Source of the DNA: Algicella marina
GTDB lineage: Bacteria; Pseudomonadota; Alphaproteobacteria; Rhodobacterales; Rhodobacteraceae
Assembly (NCBI RefSeq): GCF_009931615.1
Contig: NZ_CP046620.1
Span: forward strand, 2,309,501-2,373,500
Direction: 5' to 3'
Length of the DNA: 64,000 nucleotides
This document shows, piece by piece, positions 20,159-28,917 of this stretch. The notes beneath the pieces are model-generated. The model worked only from the letters and a program-made list of their open reading frames with translations, was not told the origin of the DNA and made no database searches. The position numbers were made by a program, and so were the translations under genes. How positions within the stretch are numbered: the first letter of the stretch is position 1; the number at the start of each line of letters is the position of its first letter.

Positions 20159-20178
20159 GAGGCAGACGCCAATTCGCG

Positions 20179-20931
20179 TCACGCCATCATTACATCCCGC
20201 AACCGTTCCGCCGCTTCGCGCATGGTTTCGAACTGCGTTTCTGCCCGCGCGACAGAGATACGCTGCACCGGACCGTGCGTTGCCAACGCCGCCAGGAAAC
20301 GCCCCAGCCCATCGGTCACGGGCACGGCGATCGCCACCATGCCGGTGATGAATTCCTCGCGGTCAAGCGCGTATCCCGCTTTCAGGATATCATCCAGTTC
20401 GGCAAGGAGCGTCGATGTCTGTGTGTGGGTTCGCTCCGTATGGCCCTTGAGTTCCAGACCCTGCACGAACGCCTTCCGGACATTGGCTGGCAGACTGGCG
20501 AGGTATACCTTGCCGCTGGCAGTGCAATGAAACGGCACATGGCTTCCCACGGGCAGTTGAATTCGGAAAGGCCAGTCCGCCTCCACCCGGTCAAGGTAGA
20601 ACATACCCCGGTCCTCAGGTACCACGAAATTGACAGTTTCGCCCACTGCCGTTGACACGCCTTTCAGGATTTGATGGCGCGCGCAATGGAACCGGCCGTT
20701 TGCGAGCATACCCTGCCCCATGGCCACGCTGCGCTGCGTCGGCACCCATCCGCGCGCTCCGGCGGCGCTCATGATGTATCCTTCGCACTCCAGTGTTCGG
20801 CACAGTCTATGCACCGTCTGCTTAGAGAGGTTCATCGCAGCTTGTATCTGCGGCCCCGTCATCGGGCCAGCGGATTGCGCCAGCAACTCCAGAATGCGGA
20901 TCGTCCTCAAGTTCGGCGGCAAATTCGCCAT
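20179..20931 (-). CDS. IclR-family transcriptional regulator
   Basis: 250 residues. N-terminal winged helix-turn-helix (RTIRILELLAQSAGPMTGP, then NLSKQTVHRLCRTLECEGYI) and the C-terminal IclR effector domain (VGETVNFVVPEDRGMFYLDRVE, GSHVPFHCTASGKVYLASL, LDREEFITGMVAIAVPV). The effector is unknown. It points away from the GMC oxidoreductase operon across a shared 180-bp region with two inverted repeats, so it is the obvious candidate regulator of that operon and of itself. It converges on nothing; its 3' end abuts the secE promoter. Confidence 0.9.
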   Translation of the reverse strand: MANLPPNLRTIRILELLAQSAGPMTGPQIQAAMNLSKQTVHRLCRTLECEGYIMSAAGARGWVPTQRSVAMGQGMLANGRFHCARHQILKGVSTAVGETVNFVVPEDRGMFYLDRVEADWPFRIQLPVGSHVPFHCTASGKVYLASLPANVRKAFVQGLELKGHTERTHTQTSTLLAELDDILKAGYALDREEFITGMVAIAVPVTDGLGRFLAALATHGPVQRISVARAETQFETMREAAERLRDVMMA

Positions 20932-21010
20932 TCAGGCACTCCCCTGATCGAAAACTGGCGCCGCACGCCCGCCCTAAATTGCCGCCGCTCTTGAATACGC
21001 AATTTAAAGA

Positions 21011-21068
21011 ATCCTTGCCCAATCAAAGGATAGCTGTTCTTCTATAAATAATCGAGACAAAAAGTCTC
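21011..21068. promoter_or_regulatory. Two inverted repeats in the iclR/GMC divergent region (candidate operators)
   Basis: Repeat A, about 21011-21031, is ATCCTTG - 6 nt - CAAAGGAT. Repeat B, about 21054-21068, is GAGAC - AAAAA - GTCTC, a 15-bp palindrome of the size bound by IclR-family dimers. Between them lies the AT-rich TATAAA (about 21043-21048), a possible -10 with no good -35 at the right distance, as expected for an activated promoter. Positions in this stretch may be off by one base. Confidence 0.4.
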
Positions 21069-21111
21069 AAAAAATGGCAAACAATGTCAACCACTCCGGG
21101 GAGGGGTGCCA

Positions 21112-22728
21112 GTGTCGGAGGAGCTTTCCACTGACTACACGGCGGACGTCGTCATCGTCGGCGCTGGTTCAGCTGGATGCGTGCTCGCCAACCGGCTTTC
21201 CGCCGATCCCCATCTCTCTGTACTGCTTGTCGAGGCGGGCCCCGCTGACACCAGTCCCTGGATCCACATTCCCGTCGGCTATTTCAAGACAATGGGCCAC
21301 CCGAAGCTCGACTGGCGCTATCGTACAGAGGCGGATCCCGGTCTCAACGGCCGCTCCATTCCCTGGCCACGTGGCCGCACACTTGGTGGATCGTCCTCAA
21401 TTAACGGCCTTCTTTACGTTCGGGGTCAACCAAGGGACTTCGATCGCTGGCGGCAACTTGGAAATCCCGGCTGGGGCTGGGATGACGTCCTACCCTATTT
21501 CAAGCGCTCCGAGCACTGGGAGGACGGTGAGACCGAAGAACGCGGCGGCACCGGTCCTCTCTGCGTTTCCCGCTCACGCCTCTCTCGCCAGATCGTCGAT
21601 GCGTGGCTGGAGGCAGCGCAGGAAGCTGGCTTCGCAAGAAACGCCGATTACAACGAAGGTGACCAGGAGGGCGTAGCTCAATTTCAATTAACGATGCGTG
21701 GCGGATGGCGATGTTCATCGGCACGAGCCTATCTCAGCGCAGCCCGACTCCGCAAAAACCTTGAGATCCTGACGGACTCTCCCATCGAAAAACTGCATCT
21801 GGCCAATAATAGGGCCACGGGCCTGACAGTCCTTCATCGCGGCGTTCAGAAAACAATATGCGCTCGTCGTCTCGTCATTCTCTCCGCCGGTGCGATTGGT
21901 TCACCGCAAATCCTGATGACGTCGGGTATCGGTCCGGCAGCGCACCTGCAGGAGCTCTCAATCCCCGTAATCCGTGATCAGCCCGGCGTCGGTCAAGGCC
22001 TGCAAGATCATCTTCAGGCCCGACCCGTCTACCGCTGCACCCTGCCGACGATAAACACCGAAGCCCGCAGTCTGGCGCGCAAGGCACTGATGGCTGCTCA
22101 ATTTGCAGTCAACCGCACCGGGCCGATGACGATGGCTGCCTCACTCGGCACCGCATTTCTGAAGACGAGGCCGGAGCTGGACACTCCGGACATCCAGTTC
22201 CACATTCAGCCTTTCAGTGCCGACAACCCAGCCGATGGTCCGCACTCATTCTCGGCCTTCACGACTTCGGTTCTGCAACTGCGCCCGGAAAGTCGGGGCC
22301 AGATCAGGCTGAAGACCCCACATCTGCGCGACGCTCCGGCCATCCATCCGAATTACCTTGCAACGCCAATCGACTGTCAGACGCTTGTCAGCGGTATCCG
22401 AATCGCTCGCCGAATTGCCAGACAGCCCGCGCTTGCCCGCCACATTACGGCCGAGCATGCACCCGGTCCGGAGGCTGAGGAAGACGACGCTCTGCTCGAA
22501 TGGGCTCGCAACACCGCGACAACGATCTATCATCCGACAGGCACCTGTCGCATGGGCGACGGACGCATGTGTGTGGTCGACGCACGTCTCAACGTCCATG
22601 GCATCAGCAACTTGAAAGTCGCCGATGCCTCGATCATGCCCGAAATTACTTCCGGAAACACCAACGCACCAACGATCATGATTGGGGAAAAAGCTTCGGA
22701 TATCGTCCTGGAGGACCTGCAAGCATGA
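21112..22728 (+). CDS. GMC-family FAD-dependent oxidoreductase (choline/alcohol dehydrogenase type)
   Basis: 538 residues. FAD dinucleotide-binding motif VVIVGAGSAGCVLANRLS near the N terminus, GMC signature 1 (WPRGRTLGGSSSINGLLYVRG), signature 2 (SAGAIGSPQILMTSGIGP), and the active-site His in IYHPTGTCRMGD with the second catalytic position in TSGNTNAPTIMIGEKA, i.e. Asn as in choline dehydrogenases. Expected to oxidise an alcohol to an aldehyde, passing electrons to quinone or oxygen. GTG at 21112 is preferred because GGGGAGG lies 7 nt upstream; GTG at 21106 is too close to it. First gene of the catabolic cassette. Confidence 0.9.
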   Translation: MSEELSTDYTADVVIVGAGSAGCVLANRLSADPHLSVLLVEAGPADTSPWIHIPVGYFKTMGHPKLDWRYRTEADPGLNGRSIPWPRGRTLGGSSSINGLLYVRGQPRDFDRWRQLGNPGWGWDDVLPYFKRSEHWEDGETEERGGTGPLCVSRSRLSRQIVDAWLEAAQEAGFARNADYNEGDQEGVAQFQLTMRGGWRCSSARAYLSAARLRKNLEILTDSPIEKLHLANNRATGLTVLHRGVQKTICARRLVILSAGAIGSPQILMTSGIGPAAHLQELSIPVIRDQPGVGQGLQDHLQARPVYRCTLPTINTEARSLARKALMAAQFAVNRTGPMTMAASLGTAFLKTRPELDTPDIQFHIQPFSADNPADGPHSFSAFTTSVLQLRPESRGQIRLKTPHLRDAPAIHPNYLATPIDCQTLVSGIRIARRIARQPALARHITAEHAPGPEAEEDDALLEWARNTATTIYHPTGTCRMGDGRMCVVDARLNVHGISNLKVADASIMPEITSGNTNAPTIMIGEKASDIVLEDLQA

Positions 22729-23012
22729 TCGACGCCGATATCAACCTCGGAGAGAATTCGCGTTGGCAGAATTCTTCTTGGTTTGGTCCGCTGGCGGCCG
22801 TTCAAGGTAATGCGGGGACGCATCGATCCACGGCGGAATCGGCCCTCACCACCACGGAAGATATGCATTCCGATTGGCCGCGCATCTCACTGCGATCAGC
22901 GCTGATCTACGTCGCGACAGAAATGCAGTTTCGGGGACTATTCACTACTGCCCACGGTATCGGCCAGATGTTTGGCCCGATTGATGGTTACGATCTCGAA
23001 ATGGGGCACTGA
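22725..23012 (+). CDS. Unknown 95-residue ORF coupled to the GMC gene
   Basis: ATG overlaps the GMC stop (ATGA). The product (MIDADINLGENSRWQNSSWF...IDGYDLEMGH) is rich in Ser, Thr and Asn, has a single hydrophobic patch (LRSALIYVATEMQFRGLF) and matches nothing I know. It could be a real small subunit, or the remnant of a longer gene. The 4-nt overlap is the main argument for it; there is no independent ribosome site. Confidence 0.4.
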   Translation: MIDADINLGENSRWQNSSWFGPLAAVQGNAGTHRSTAESALTTTEDMHSDWPRISLRSALIYVATEMQFRGLFTTAHGIGQMFGPIDGYDLEMGH

Positions 23013-23102
23013 AACCGAATTTACCCAACGGACGGGGCAATGCCTTCGGACCCGACCGATGAAGCAGAATCAGGAAGGCACATGTTTTTATGGGAGGATG
23101 GA

Positions 23103-24200
23103 ATGCTGAACATCAAGACACTGACAGCGACCGCGCTCGGCCTGGCGATGCTTACATCAGCGGCAATGGCGCAAACGGTTATCCGCGTACAATCGGTAAT
23201 ACCGGCCAAGGCGGATGAAGTTTTCATGCTTGAGGACTTCGCCAAGGATGTCTCCGACCTAACGGATGGCAGTCTACAGATCGAGGTCCTGCCTGCCGGC
23301 GCGATCGTAGGCGTGGCCGAAACACTGGACGCTGTCGATGCCGGCCTTATCGAGGGTGGCTTCGCCTGGACGCACTACTGGTCCGGCAAACACCCGGCCG
23401 CCATGCTCTTCGGCTCGCCTGTGGCGGGAGCGGGTGTCGGAATTGACAACATCGCCTTCGTGTCCTGGTTTCAGTATGGCGGCGGCAAGGAACTCTATGA
23501 CCAACTCTGGAAGGAAATGGGCGTGAACGTAAAGGGCTTCATGCTTCAGCCAGTCGGCCCTGAGGCCCTCGGCTGGTTCAAGGAGCCGATTACCTCCATG
23601 GATGATTTCCGGAAGTACCGCTTCCGCACGCCGCCAGGCATCCCCGGCCAAACGTACAAGGACATTGGTATTGCCTCGGTCGCCATGGGCGGCGGAGACA
23701 TTCTACCTGCACTCGAAAAGGGTACGATCGACGCAGCCGAATGGTGCTGTCCGAAGCCCGATAGTGTCTTCGGTTTCCAGAAAGTGTTGAAACACTACTA
23801 TCTGCAGGGCCTTCACCAAGTCGTCGTCAACGCAGATCTTTACATCAACGGCGATGTTTACGAAGGCCTGTCGGACCGAGAGAAAAAGGCTCTTGAAGTG
23901 GCAGCGAATGCCTCCTTGTCGAAATCCATGTCCTACCGCATCTTCGAGAATGGTAAGGCGTTGAAGGATCTGACGGAAAACCAGGGCGTCATCCTGCATG
24001 ACACGCCAGAGGACTACTTCAAGGAATACATGGACGCAGCCCGCGCTAGTCTGGAAAAGAACGCGGAGGAGAACGCCTTTTTCGCCGAAGTTTGGCAGTC
24101 GCAAAAGGATTTTGCGGAGATCGCAGTTCCCTTCTGGGCTGGGGCGCAGACCTCCAATGCCAACCTCGGGCGCGCCTTTGCCGACAGCATCGCGAAGTGA
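23103..24200 (+). CDS. TRAP transporter periplasmic substrate-binding protein (DctP/TakP type)
   Basis: 365 residues with a signal peptide (MLNIKTLTATALGLAMLTSAAMAQ). The mature protein has the DctP-family pattern: EDFAKDVSDLTDGSLQIEVLPAGAIVG, MDDFRKYRFRTPPGIPGQTYKDIG and PALEKGTIDAAEW. The Arg in RFRTPPG is the residue that binds the substrate carboxylate (or another anion) in TRAP proteins. The stretch EWCCPKPDS, with a double Cys, replaces the EWVGPYDD typical of TakP, so the ligand is probably not a common 2-oxoacid. GGGAGG 6 nt upstream supports the ATG at 23103. Confidence 0.9.
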   Translation: MLNIKTLTATALGLAMLTSAAMAQTVIRVQSVIPAKADEVFMLEDFAKDVSDLTDGSLQIEVLPAGAIVGVAETLDAVDAGLIEGGFAWTHYWSGKHPAAMLFGSPVAGAGVGIDNIAFVSWFQYGGGKELYDQLWKEMGVNVKGFMLQPVGPEALGWFKEPITSMDDFRKYRFRTPPGIPGQTYKDIGIASVAMGGGDILPALEKGTIDAAEWCCPKPDSVFGFQKVLKHYYLQGLHQVVVNADLYINGDVYEGLSDREKKALEVAANASLSKSMSYRIFENGKALKDLTENQGVILHDTPEDYFKEYMDAARASLEKNAEENAFFAEVWQSQKDFAEIAVPFWAGAQTSNANLGRAFADSIAK

Positions 24201-24201
24201 C

Positions 24202-24252
24202 CCGGCGCCGCTGAAATCTGCGCTCGGTCCCGGCGGTCGGGCGCAGCGCCGG
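24202..24252 (+). promoter_or_regulatory. Stem-loop between TRAP binding-protein and permease genes
   Basis: CCGGCGC (24202-24208) pairs with GCGCCGG (24246-24252), immediately after the binding-protein stop in a 159-bp gap. Hairpins here commonly protect the upstream message, giving more binding protein than permease. Role inferred from position. Confidence 0.4.
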
Positions 24253-24359
24253 AGGCACGCTCCAAAGATGCCTGCTCCCTCGCCAAGGTGCCTACAAGGC
24301 GGGACGGGTCAAACCACACCGGGTGCGGCTGCGCGGCACCCGGATCCGAAGGTTCAAGC

Positions 24360-26477
24360 ATGACAGCGACTGAACTCGATATCACCGACGAACTCATCGC
24401 GGAAGCCAGCACTAACCGACCCGGCGAAACTCCACCGGACATGACTCCGTGGATGCGTCCGGTCGTCGCAACCATCGATCTCGTCAACCTCTGGGCCGGG
24501 CGGATTACCTGCCTCCTGCTGACCCCGGTCATGGCCGCAATGATTACCGAAGTTTTCTCCCGCTCGATGTTCGGATTCCTCGTCGACATCGGATACGAGG
24601 ATACTGCACGCACCTATTTCGGTCCGACACTGTGGTCCTATGAAGTTACCCGCATGATCGCAGGCGCGATGTTCATGCTCGGCGCTGGCTACGCACTCAT
24701 GCGGGGCGTCCATATCCGTGCGGATTTTATCTACCGCAAGTGGTCGCCGAAGACCCAGGCCACTGTCGACGCCATCCTCTACATGGCGTTCTACTTTCCG
24801 GCGCTTCTGCTGTTTCTCTATATTTCCGGCGAATATACCTTGAAGGCGTGGCTGACCGGCGAACGCGCGATGGACACAACCTTCATGGCACCACTGGCAC
24901 CGGCACGCACCGCCATGCCACTCGGCATTCTTTTTCTTGTGCTTCAGGGCGTCTCCGAACTGCTGAAATGCCTGTATCGCATGGGCCACGTTCGGGAACG
25001 CAAGTTTGTGCTGTTTCTCCCTTTCTACCTGATAATCCTCACTATCACGATCCTCTCGGTCCTGTTCCCGTCCACACTGCCTGCCGGCACTTTGATTGAA
25101 AGTCTGACAGTCGCAACCGGCTTTGGCGAAATGCCGTCGGCGACCATCGGCCTCGTCATGCTGGCCGTCATGCTGCTCGCAATCTTCGTTGGCTTTCCTA
25201 TCAGCTTTACCCTGATCTTCCTCGGTTTCACTTTCGGCGCGTGGGGATTCTCCTCGAAACTGGTGTTCTACCTTCAGACATTACAGTTCAATTCGGTGAT
25301 GCTCGATGAAACCCTCGCTGCCGTGCCGTTGTTCGTTTTCATGGGCATTATGATGGAAAAGGCAGGCCTGATGGAGCGCCTGTTCACCTCTGTCCAGCTG
25401 ATGCTGTCGCGCACTCATGGAGCCCTCTACCTTGCGGTGCTCTTCGTCTCCACGATCTTCGCCGCCGCCACAGGCATTGTCGGAGCCTCCGTGACCATCC
25501 TCGGGATCATGGCTGCGAAAACGATGAACCGCTCAGGCTACAACGTCCAGCTTGCCGCCGGCACGATCACCGCCGGCGGTACGCTTGGCATCTTGATTCC
25601 ACCATCGATCATGCTCGTCGTCATGGGGCCTGTGCTGGAAATTCCCGTTACGGATCTCTTCGCCGCCGCCATCATCCCCGGCCTGATGCTGGCTTTCCTT
25701 TATGCGCTTTATGCCCTTGGTCGCTGCTGGCTGAATCCCACACTCGGCCCACCTCTGGCAGAGGACGAGCGACCGAACGACATCGCCTACGTGGCGCGCG
25801 AATTCTTCCTCGGTCTCGTGCCGCCCGCCCTTTTGGTCGCCTCCGCTCTCGGCTCGATCCTGATGGGTTGGGCCACGCCCACCGAAGCCGCCGGCTGCGG
25901 TGCCTTCGGCGCAGTCCTCCTTACCCTCGCCTACGGAAAATTCACTTTCCGTGGTGGTTATGACGCCCTGATCAAGACCTTGGAGATTACCGTCCTGATC
26001 ATGTTCCTCGTCGCGGCGTCGAATTTCTTCGGTGCTGTCTTCTCACGCCTTGGCACCCCGTCGATGCTGACGGAACTCCTTCTCTCTCTCGATATGCCGC
26101 CCACTGTCATCCTGATCATGGTGATGGCGCTGATCTTTATCTTGGGCTGGCCGCTCGAATGGGTACCGATCGTGCTGATCATTGTGCCCATTCTCATACC
26201 GGTTGTCGCTGGTCTCGCCCCGGCAATGGCTATGAGCGAGACCCAAATGCTCACATGGTTCGGCATACTCGTAGCCGTCAATCTGCAAACGGCCTGGCTC
26301 AGTCCTCCCGTGGCCTTGTCCGCCTACTTTCTTAAAGGCGTGGTTCCGGAATGGGATCTGAAAGACATTTATCTGGGAATGATGCAGTTCATGGTCATCC
26401 AGTTAATCGGCCTGATCCTGGTCTTCACCTTCCCGAAGATCGCACTCTGGCTGCCCAACTACATCTACGGAGGCTGA
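24360..26477 (+). CDS. TRAP transporter fused DctQ-DctM permease
   Basis: 705 residues. Residues about 35-200 form the four-helix DctQ part (ITCLLLTPVMAAMITEVFSR, GAMFMLGAGYALMRGVHIRADF), a linker helix follows, and from about 240 the large DctM part begins (FPISFTLIFLGFTFGAWG, PLFVFMGIMMEKAG, GTLGILIPPSIMLVVMGPV, WATPTEAAGCGAFGA, WLSPPVALSAYFLKGVVPEW). The fusion is typical of many alphaproteobacterial TRAP systems. Uses a sodium gradient to import the ligand delivered by the binding protein. Start MTATELDITDE at 24360. Confidence 0.93.
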   Translation: MTATELDITDELIAEASTNRPGETPPDMTPWMRPVVATIDLVNLWAGRITCLLLTPVMAAMITEVFSRSMFGFLVDIGYEDTARTYFGPTLWSYEVTRMIAGAMFMLGAGYALMRGVHIRADFIYRKWSPKTQATVDAILYMAFYFPALLLFLYISGEYTLKAWLTGERAMDTTFMAPLAPARTAMPLGILFLVLQGVSELLKCLYRMGHVRERKFVLFLPFYLIILTITILSVLFPSTLPAGTLIESLTVATGFGEMPSATIGLVMLAVMLLAIFVGFPISFTLIFLGFTFGAWGFSSKLVFYLQTLQFNSVMLDETLAAVPLFVFMGIMMEKAGLMERLFTSVQLMLSRTHGALYLAVLFVSTIFAAATGIVGASVTILGIMAAKTMNRSGYNVQLAAGTITAGGTLGILIPPSIMLVVMGPVLEIPVTDLFAAAIIPGLMLAFLYALYALGRCWLNPTLGPPLAEDERPNDIAYVAREFFLGLVPPALLVASALGSILMGWATPTEAAGCGAFGAVLLTLAYGKFTFRGGYDALIKTLEITVLIMFLVAASNFFGAVFSRLGTPSMLTELLLSLDMPPTVILIMVMALIFILGWPLEWVPIVLIIVPILIPVVAGLAPAMAMSETQMLTWFGILVAVNLQTAWLSPPVALSAYFLKGVVPEWDLKDIYLGMMQFMVIQLIGLILVFTFPKIALWLPNYIYGG

Positions 26478-26478
26478 T

Positions 26479-27783
26479 ATGGCCGTAATCTATCTCAAGA
26501 AAGCAAAACGAACTGCCGCCACCGGCGAAGACCAGACGGCGGCAACGGTGAAAAAGATGCTGGCGGAAATCGAGACAGGTGGCGATACATCCGCCCTTTC
26601 CTACGCCGAAAGGCTGGATGGCTTCACCGGCAACCCGGTTGTATCCCGCGCGGACATCGACGCCGCCGCCGAAGAGATACCTGCACGGCTGAAGTCCGAC
26701 ATCCAGTATGCCTATGATCGCATCACCAGTTTCGCCCGCGCGCAACGCGCCTCAATTACCGAATTCGAGACTGAACTTTCACCCGGCATCTGGGCCGGCC
26801 AGAAGCTGATCCCGATGCAGTCTGTGGGCGCCTACATTCCCGGCGGTCGGTACGCCCATATCGCCTCCGCGATCATGAGCGTAGCCACGGCGAGGGAGGC
26901 CGGCGTAGGTCACATCACCGCCAGTTCAGCGCCCCGCGCAAATGGGCTGCCGCACCCGGCAATCCTCTACACTGCGCATCTCTCCGGTGCCGACACGATC
27001 CTCGCCCTAGGTGGCGTGCAGGCTGTCGCCTCCATGGCTTTCGGGCTCTTCGGGACGCCGTCAGCCAATATTCTCGTCGGCCCAGGCAATCGGTTCGTCG
27101 CCGAAGCCAAACGCCAGCTCTACGGCCGCACCGGCATTGATCTCTTCGCTGGCCCTACCGAAATCTGCATTATCGCCGATGCTTCTTCGGATCCGGCGAT
27201 AGTCGCCGAAGATCTCGTCTCACAGGCCGAACACGGGCCCGACAGTCCGGCGTGGTTGATCACCACCAGCCGCGAACTCGGAACTGCAGTTGCCGCTCGC
27301 ATGACGAGGCACATCTCCACGCTACCAGAACCGGCCAAATCGGCGGCCACTGCCGCTTGGGAAGACTACGGTGAAATCGCTCTCTGCGACACGGCCGAAG
27401 AGGCCGTAAGCGTTTCGGACTCCTACGCTCCGGAACATCTCGAACTGCACACGCAGCAGAACGGATGGTACACTGACAAACTGAAGAATTACGGCTCACT
27501 GTTCATCGGCGAGGAAACCACTGTCACCTACGGCGACAAATGCTCCGGCACCAACCACATCTTGCCGACCAAGGGTTCCGGCACCTACACCGGCGGCCTC
27601 TCTGTTCACAAGTTCCTCAAGATTGTCACCACCCAGCGGATGACGAGGGAGGCCAATCGCAGCCTCGGCCAGACAGCCGCCCGCATATCCCGCCTCGAAG
27701 GCATGGAGGCTCATGCGCGTGCTGCCGATATCCGACTCGCCAAGTATTTCCCCGAAGAAAGCTTCGACACACGTCCTATCTGA
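26479..27783 (+). CDS. HisD-superfamily NAD dehydrogenase, HpsN-like (sulfopropanediol 3-dehydrogenase type)
   Basis: 434 residues. The histidinol-dehydrogenase catalytic set is intact: zinc ligands in SQAEHG (Gln, His), the GDKCSGTNH Asp and the EAHAR His, and the catalytic Glu-His in APEHLEL. The detailed sequence (GAYIPGGRYAHIASA, GVQAVASMAFGLFGTPSANILVGPGNRFVAEAKRQ, here cited in part) resembles HpsN, which oxidises (R)-2,3-dihydroxypropane-1-sulfonate to (R)-sulfolactate in two NAD-dependent steps. Context (TRAP, GMC, ADH, IclR; no his genes) also argues against histidine synthesis. GGAGG 7 nt upstream. Exact substrate is an inference. Confidence 0.85.
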   Translation: MAVIYLKKAKRTAATGEDQTAATVKKMLAEIETGGDTSALSYAERLDGFTGNPVVSRADIDAAAEEIPARLKSDIQYAYDRITSFARAQRASITEFETELSPGIWAGQKLIPMQSVGAYIPGGRYAHIASAIMSVATAREAGVGHITASSAPRANGLPHPAILYTAHLSGADTILALGGVQAVASMAFGLFGTPSANILVGPGNRFVAEAKRQLYGRTGIDLFAGPTEICIIADASSDPAIVAEDLVSQAEHGPDSPAWLITTSRELGTAVAARMTRHISTLPEPAKSAATAAWEDYGEIALCDTAEEAVSVSDSYAPEHLELHTQQNGWYTDKLKNYGSLFIGEETTVTYGDKCSGTNHILPTKGSGTYTGGLSVHKFLKIVTTQRMTREANRSLGQTAARISRLEGMEAHARAADIRLAKYFPEESFDTRPI

Positions 27784-27890
27784 CGTGTGGAGGTTCAACG
27801 ACGGCAGCGCCTCAGCTGTCGCTCCTGTTATAGCCCGCAAGCCCAAGCATCCTAAGCCACGCCTAAGAGATCCCAGCGGAGGCAAATCGA

Positions 27891-28856
27891 TTGAAGGCCC
27901 TGTTCTACACAGACACAAAACAGACTGAGATTATGGATACACCTGCACCCGCTCCCCGTTTCGGCTGGTCACGGATACGGGTGTCGCATAGCGGCATATG
28001 CGGCTCGGATATGCACGCATGGCACGGTCATGACGAACGCCGCGTTCCGCCGATGATCCTCGGGCACGAAGCAGCGGGCATCGCTGCCGATGGACCGCAT
28101 GCGGGAAAGACAGTCACGATCAACCCTCTGATTTCCTGCAATACCTGTGCCGACTGCCAAGGCGGCCGTCCGCACGTTTGCGCCGACCGGGCACTTGTGG
28201 GCATGGCGTTCCCCGGAACCTTCGCCGAGGAAGTTCTGGTACCGGACACCAACATCTATCCCACGAAGCTCGCCCCCAAACAGGCCACCCTCACAGAACC
28301 GCTGGCATGTGCCTTGCATGCAGTGCAACTTGCCACGACCCGCATGCCTGGCGCCGCTTCCGCCATCGTTCTGGGCGGTGGCGCCATCGGTCTGCTCGCT
28401 GCCAGATGCTTTGCCCTGAAGGGTCTCGGTCGCATAGACATTGCCGAAACCAACCCCTTGCGTCGCTCACTCCTCGCAGACACAACCGGAGCCCGACCGT
28501 ACGATCCGCTCAACCATACCCCGGCCCAAGCCGACATCGTCCTTGATGCTGTCGGCTCTGGCCGAACCCGGCACGCCGCCAGTGCGCTTGTCCGGCCCGG
28601 AGGCACCATTGTTCATATCGGCCTGCAAGATTGCGCCGGTGGCCTCGACACACGCCGGCTGACAATTCAGGAAATCACGTTTGTCGGCAGCTACTGCTAC
28701 GCACCAAAGGATTTCCGCGCCGCATTGGCTTTATTGGAAGACGGCAATGTTTCAGGCGATGGATGGACGGAGTGCCGCCCACTGGATCAAGGCCAACAGG
28801 CGTTCACGGCCATCCACGATGCTAACGCCCCACCCAAGATCATCCTGACAATTTGA
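27891..28856 (+). CDS. Zinc-dependent alcohol dehydrogenase (MDR family)
   Basis: 321 residues, short for the family. Catalytic-zinc motif SGICGSDMHAWHG and GHEAAG, structural-zinc lobe CNTCADCQGGRPHVC, then the NAD-binding VLGGGAIGLLAARCFALKG. Likely oxidises a secondary alcohol, as sorbitol- and threonine-dehydrogenase relatives do. It starts with TTG, supported by GCGGAGG about 8 nt upstream. It follows the HpsN-like gene after 107 bp; an enzyme like this could interconvert the two stereoisomers of the substrate through a ketone, as 2-dehydrogenases do in the known DHPS pathway (inference). Confidence 0.87.
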   Translation: MKALFYTDTKQTEIMDTPAPAPRFGWSRIRVSHSGICGSDMHAWHGHDERRVPPMILGHEAAGIAADGPHAGKTVTINPLISCNTCADCQGGRPHVCADRALVGMAFPGTFAEEVLVPDTNIYPTKLAPKQATLTEPLACALHAVQLATTRMPGAASAIVLGGGAIGLLAARCFALKGLGRIDIAETNPLRRSLLADTTGARPYDPLNHTPAQADIVLDAVGSGRTRHAASALVRPGGTIVHIGLQDCAGGLDTRRLTIQEITFVGSYCYAPKDFRAALALLEDGNVSGDGWTECRPLDQGQQAFTAIHDANAPPKIILTI

Positions 28857-28917
28857 GTTCAGGCCCAAAACAACGTAAATCATCGGACGCAGGTGTCGCG
28901 GTTTCAGAAACTGGTCC

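Noticed and set aside
20103-20178. Possible attachment site: CCCTGCCAG near secE matches the 3' end of tRNA-Trp
   Set aside because: Only 9 bp and in inverted, not direct, orientation; no integrase in the cassette.
26479-27783. Annotation as biosynthetic histidinol dehydrogenase HisD
   Set aside because: Catalytic residues fit, but the gene lies in a TRAP/GMC/ADH cassette without his genes and its sequence is nearer to HpsN as I know it.
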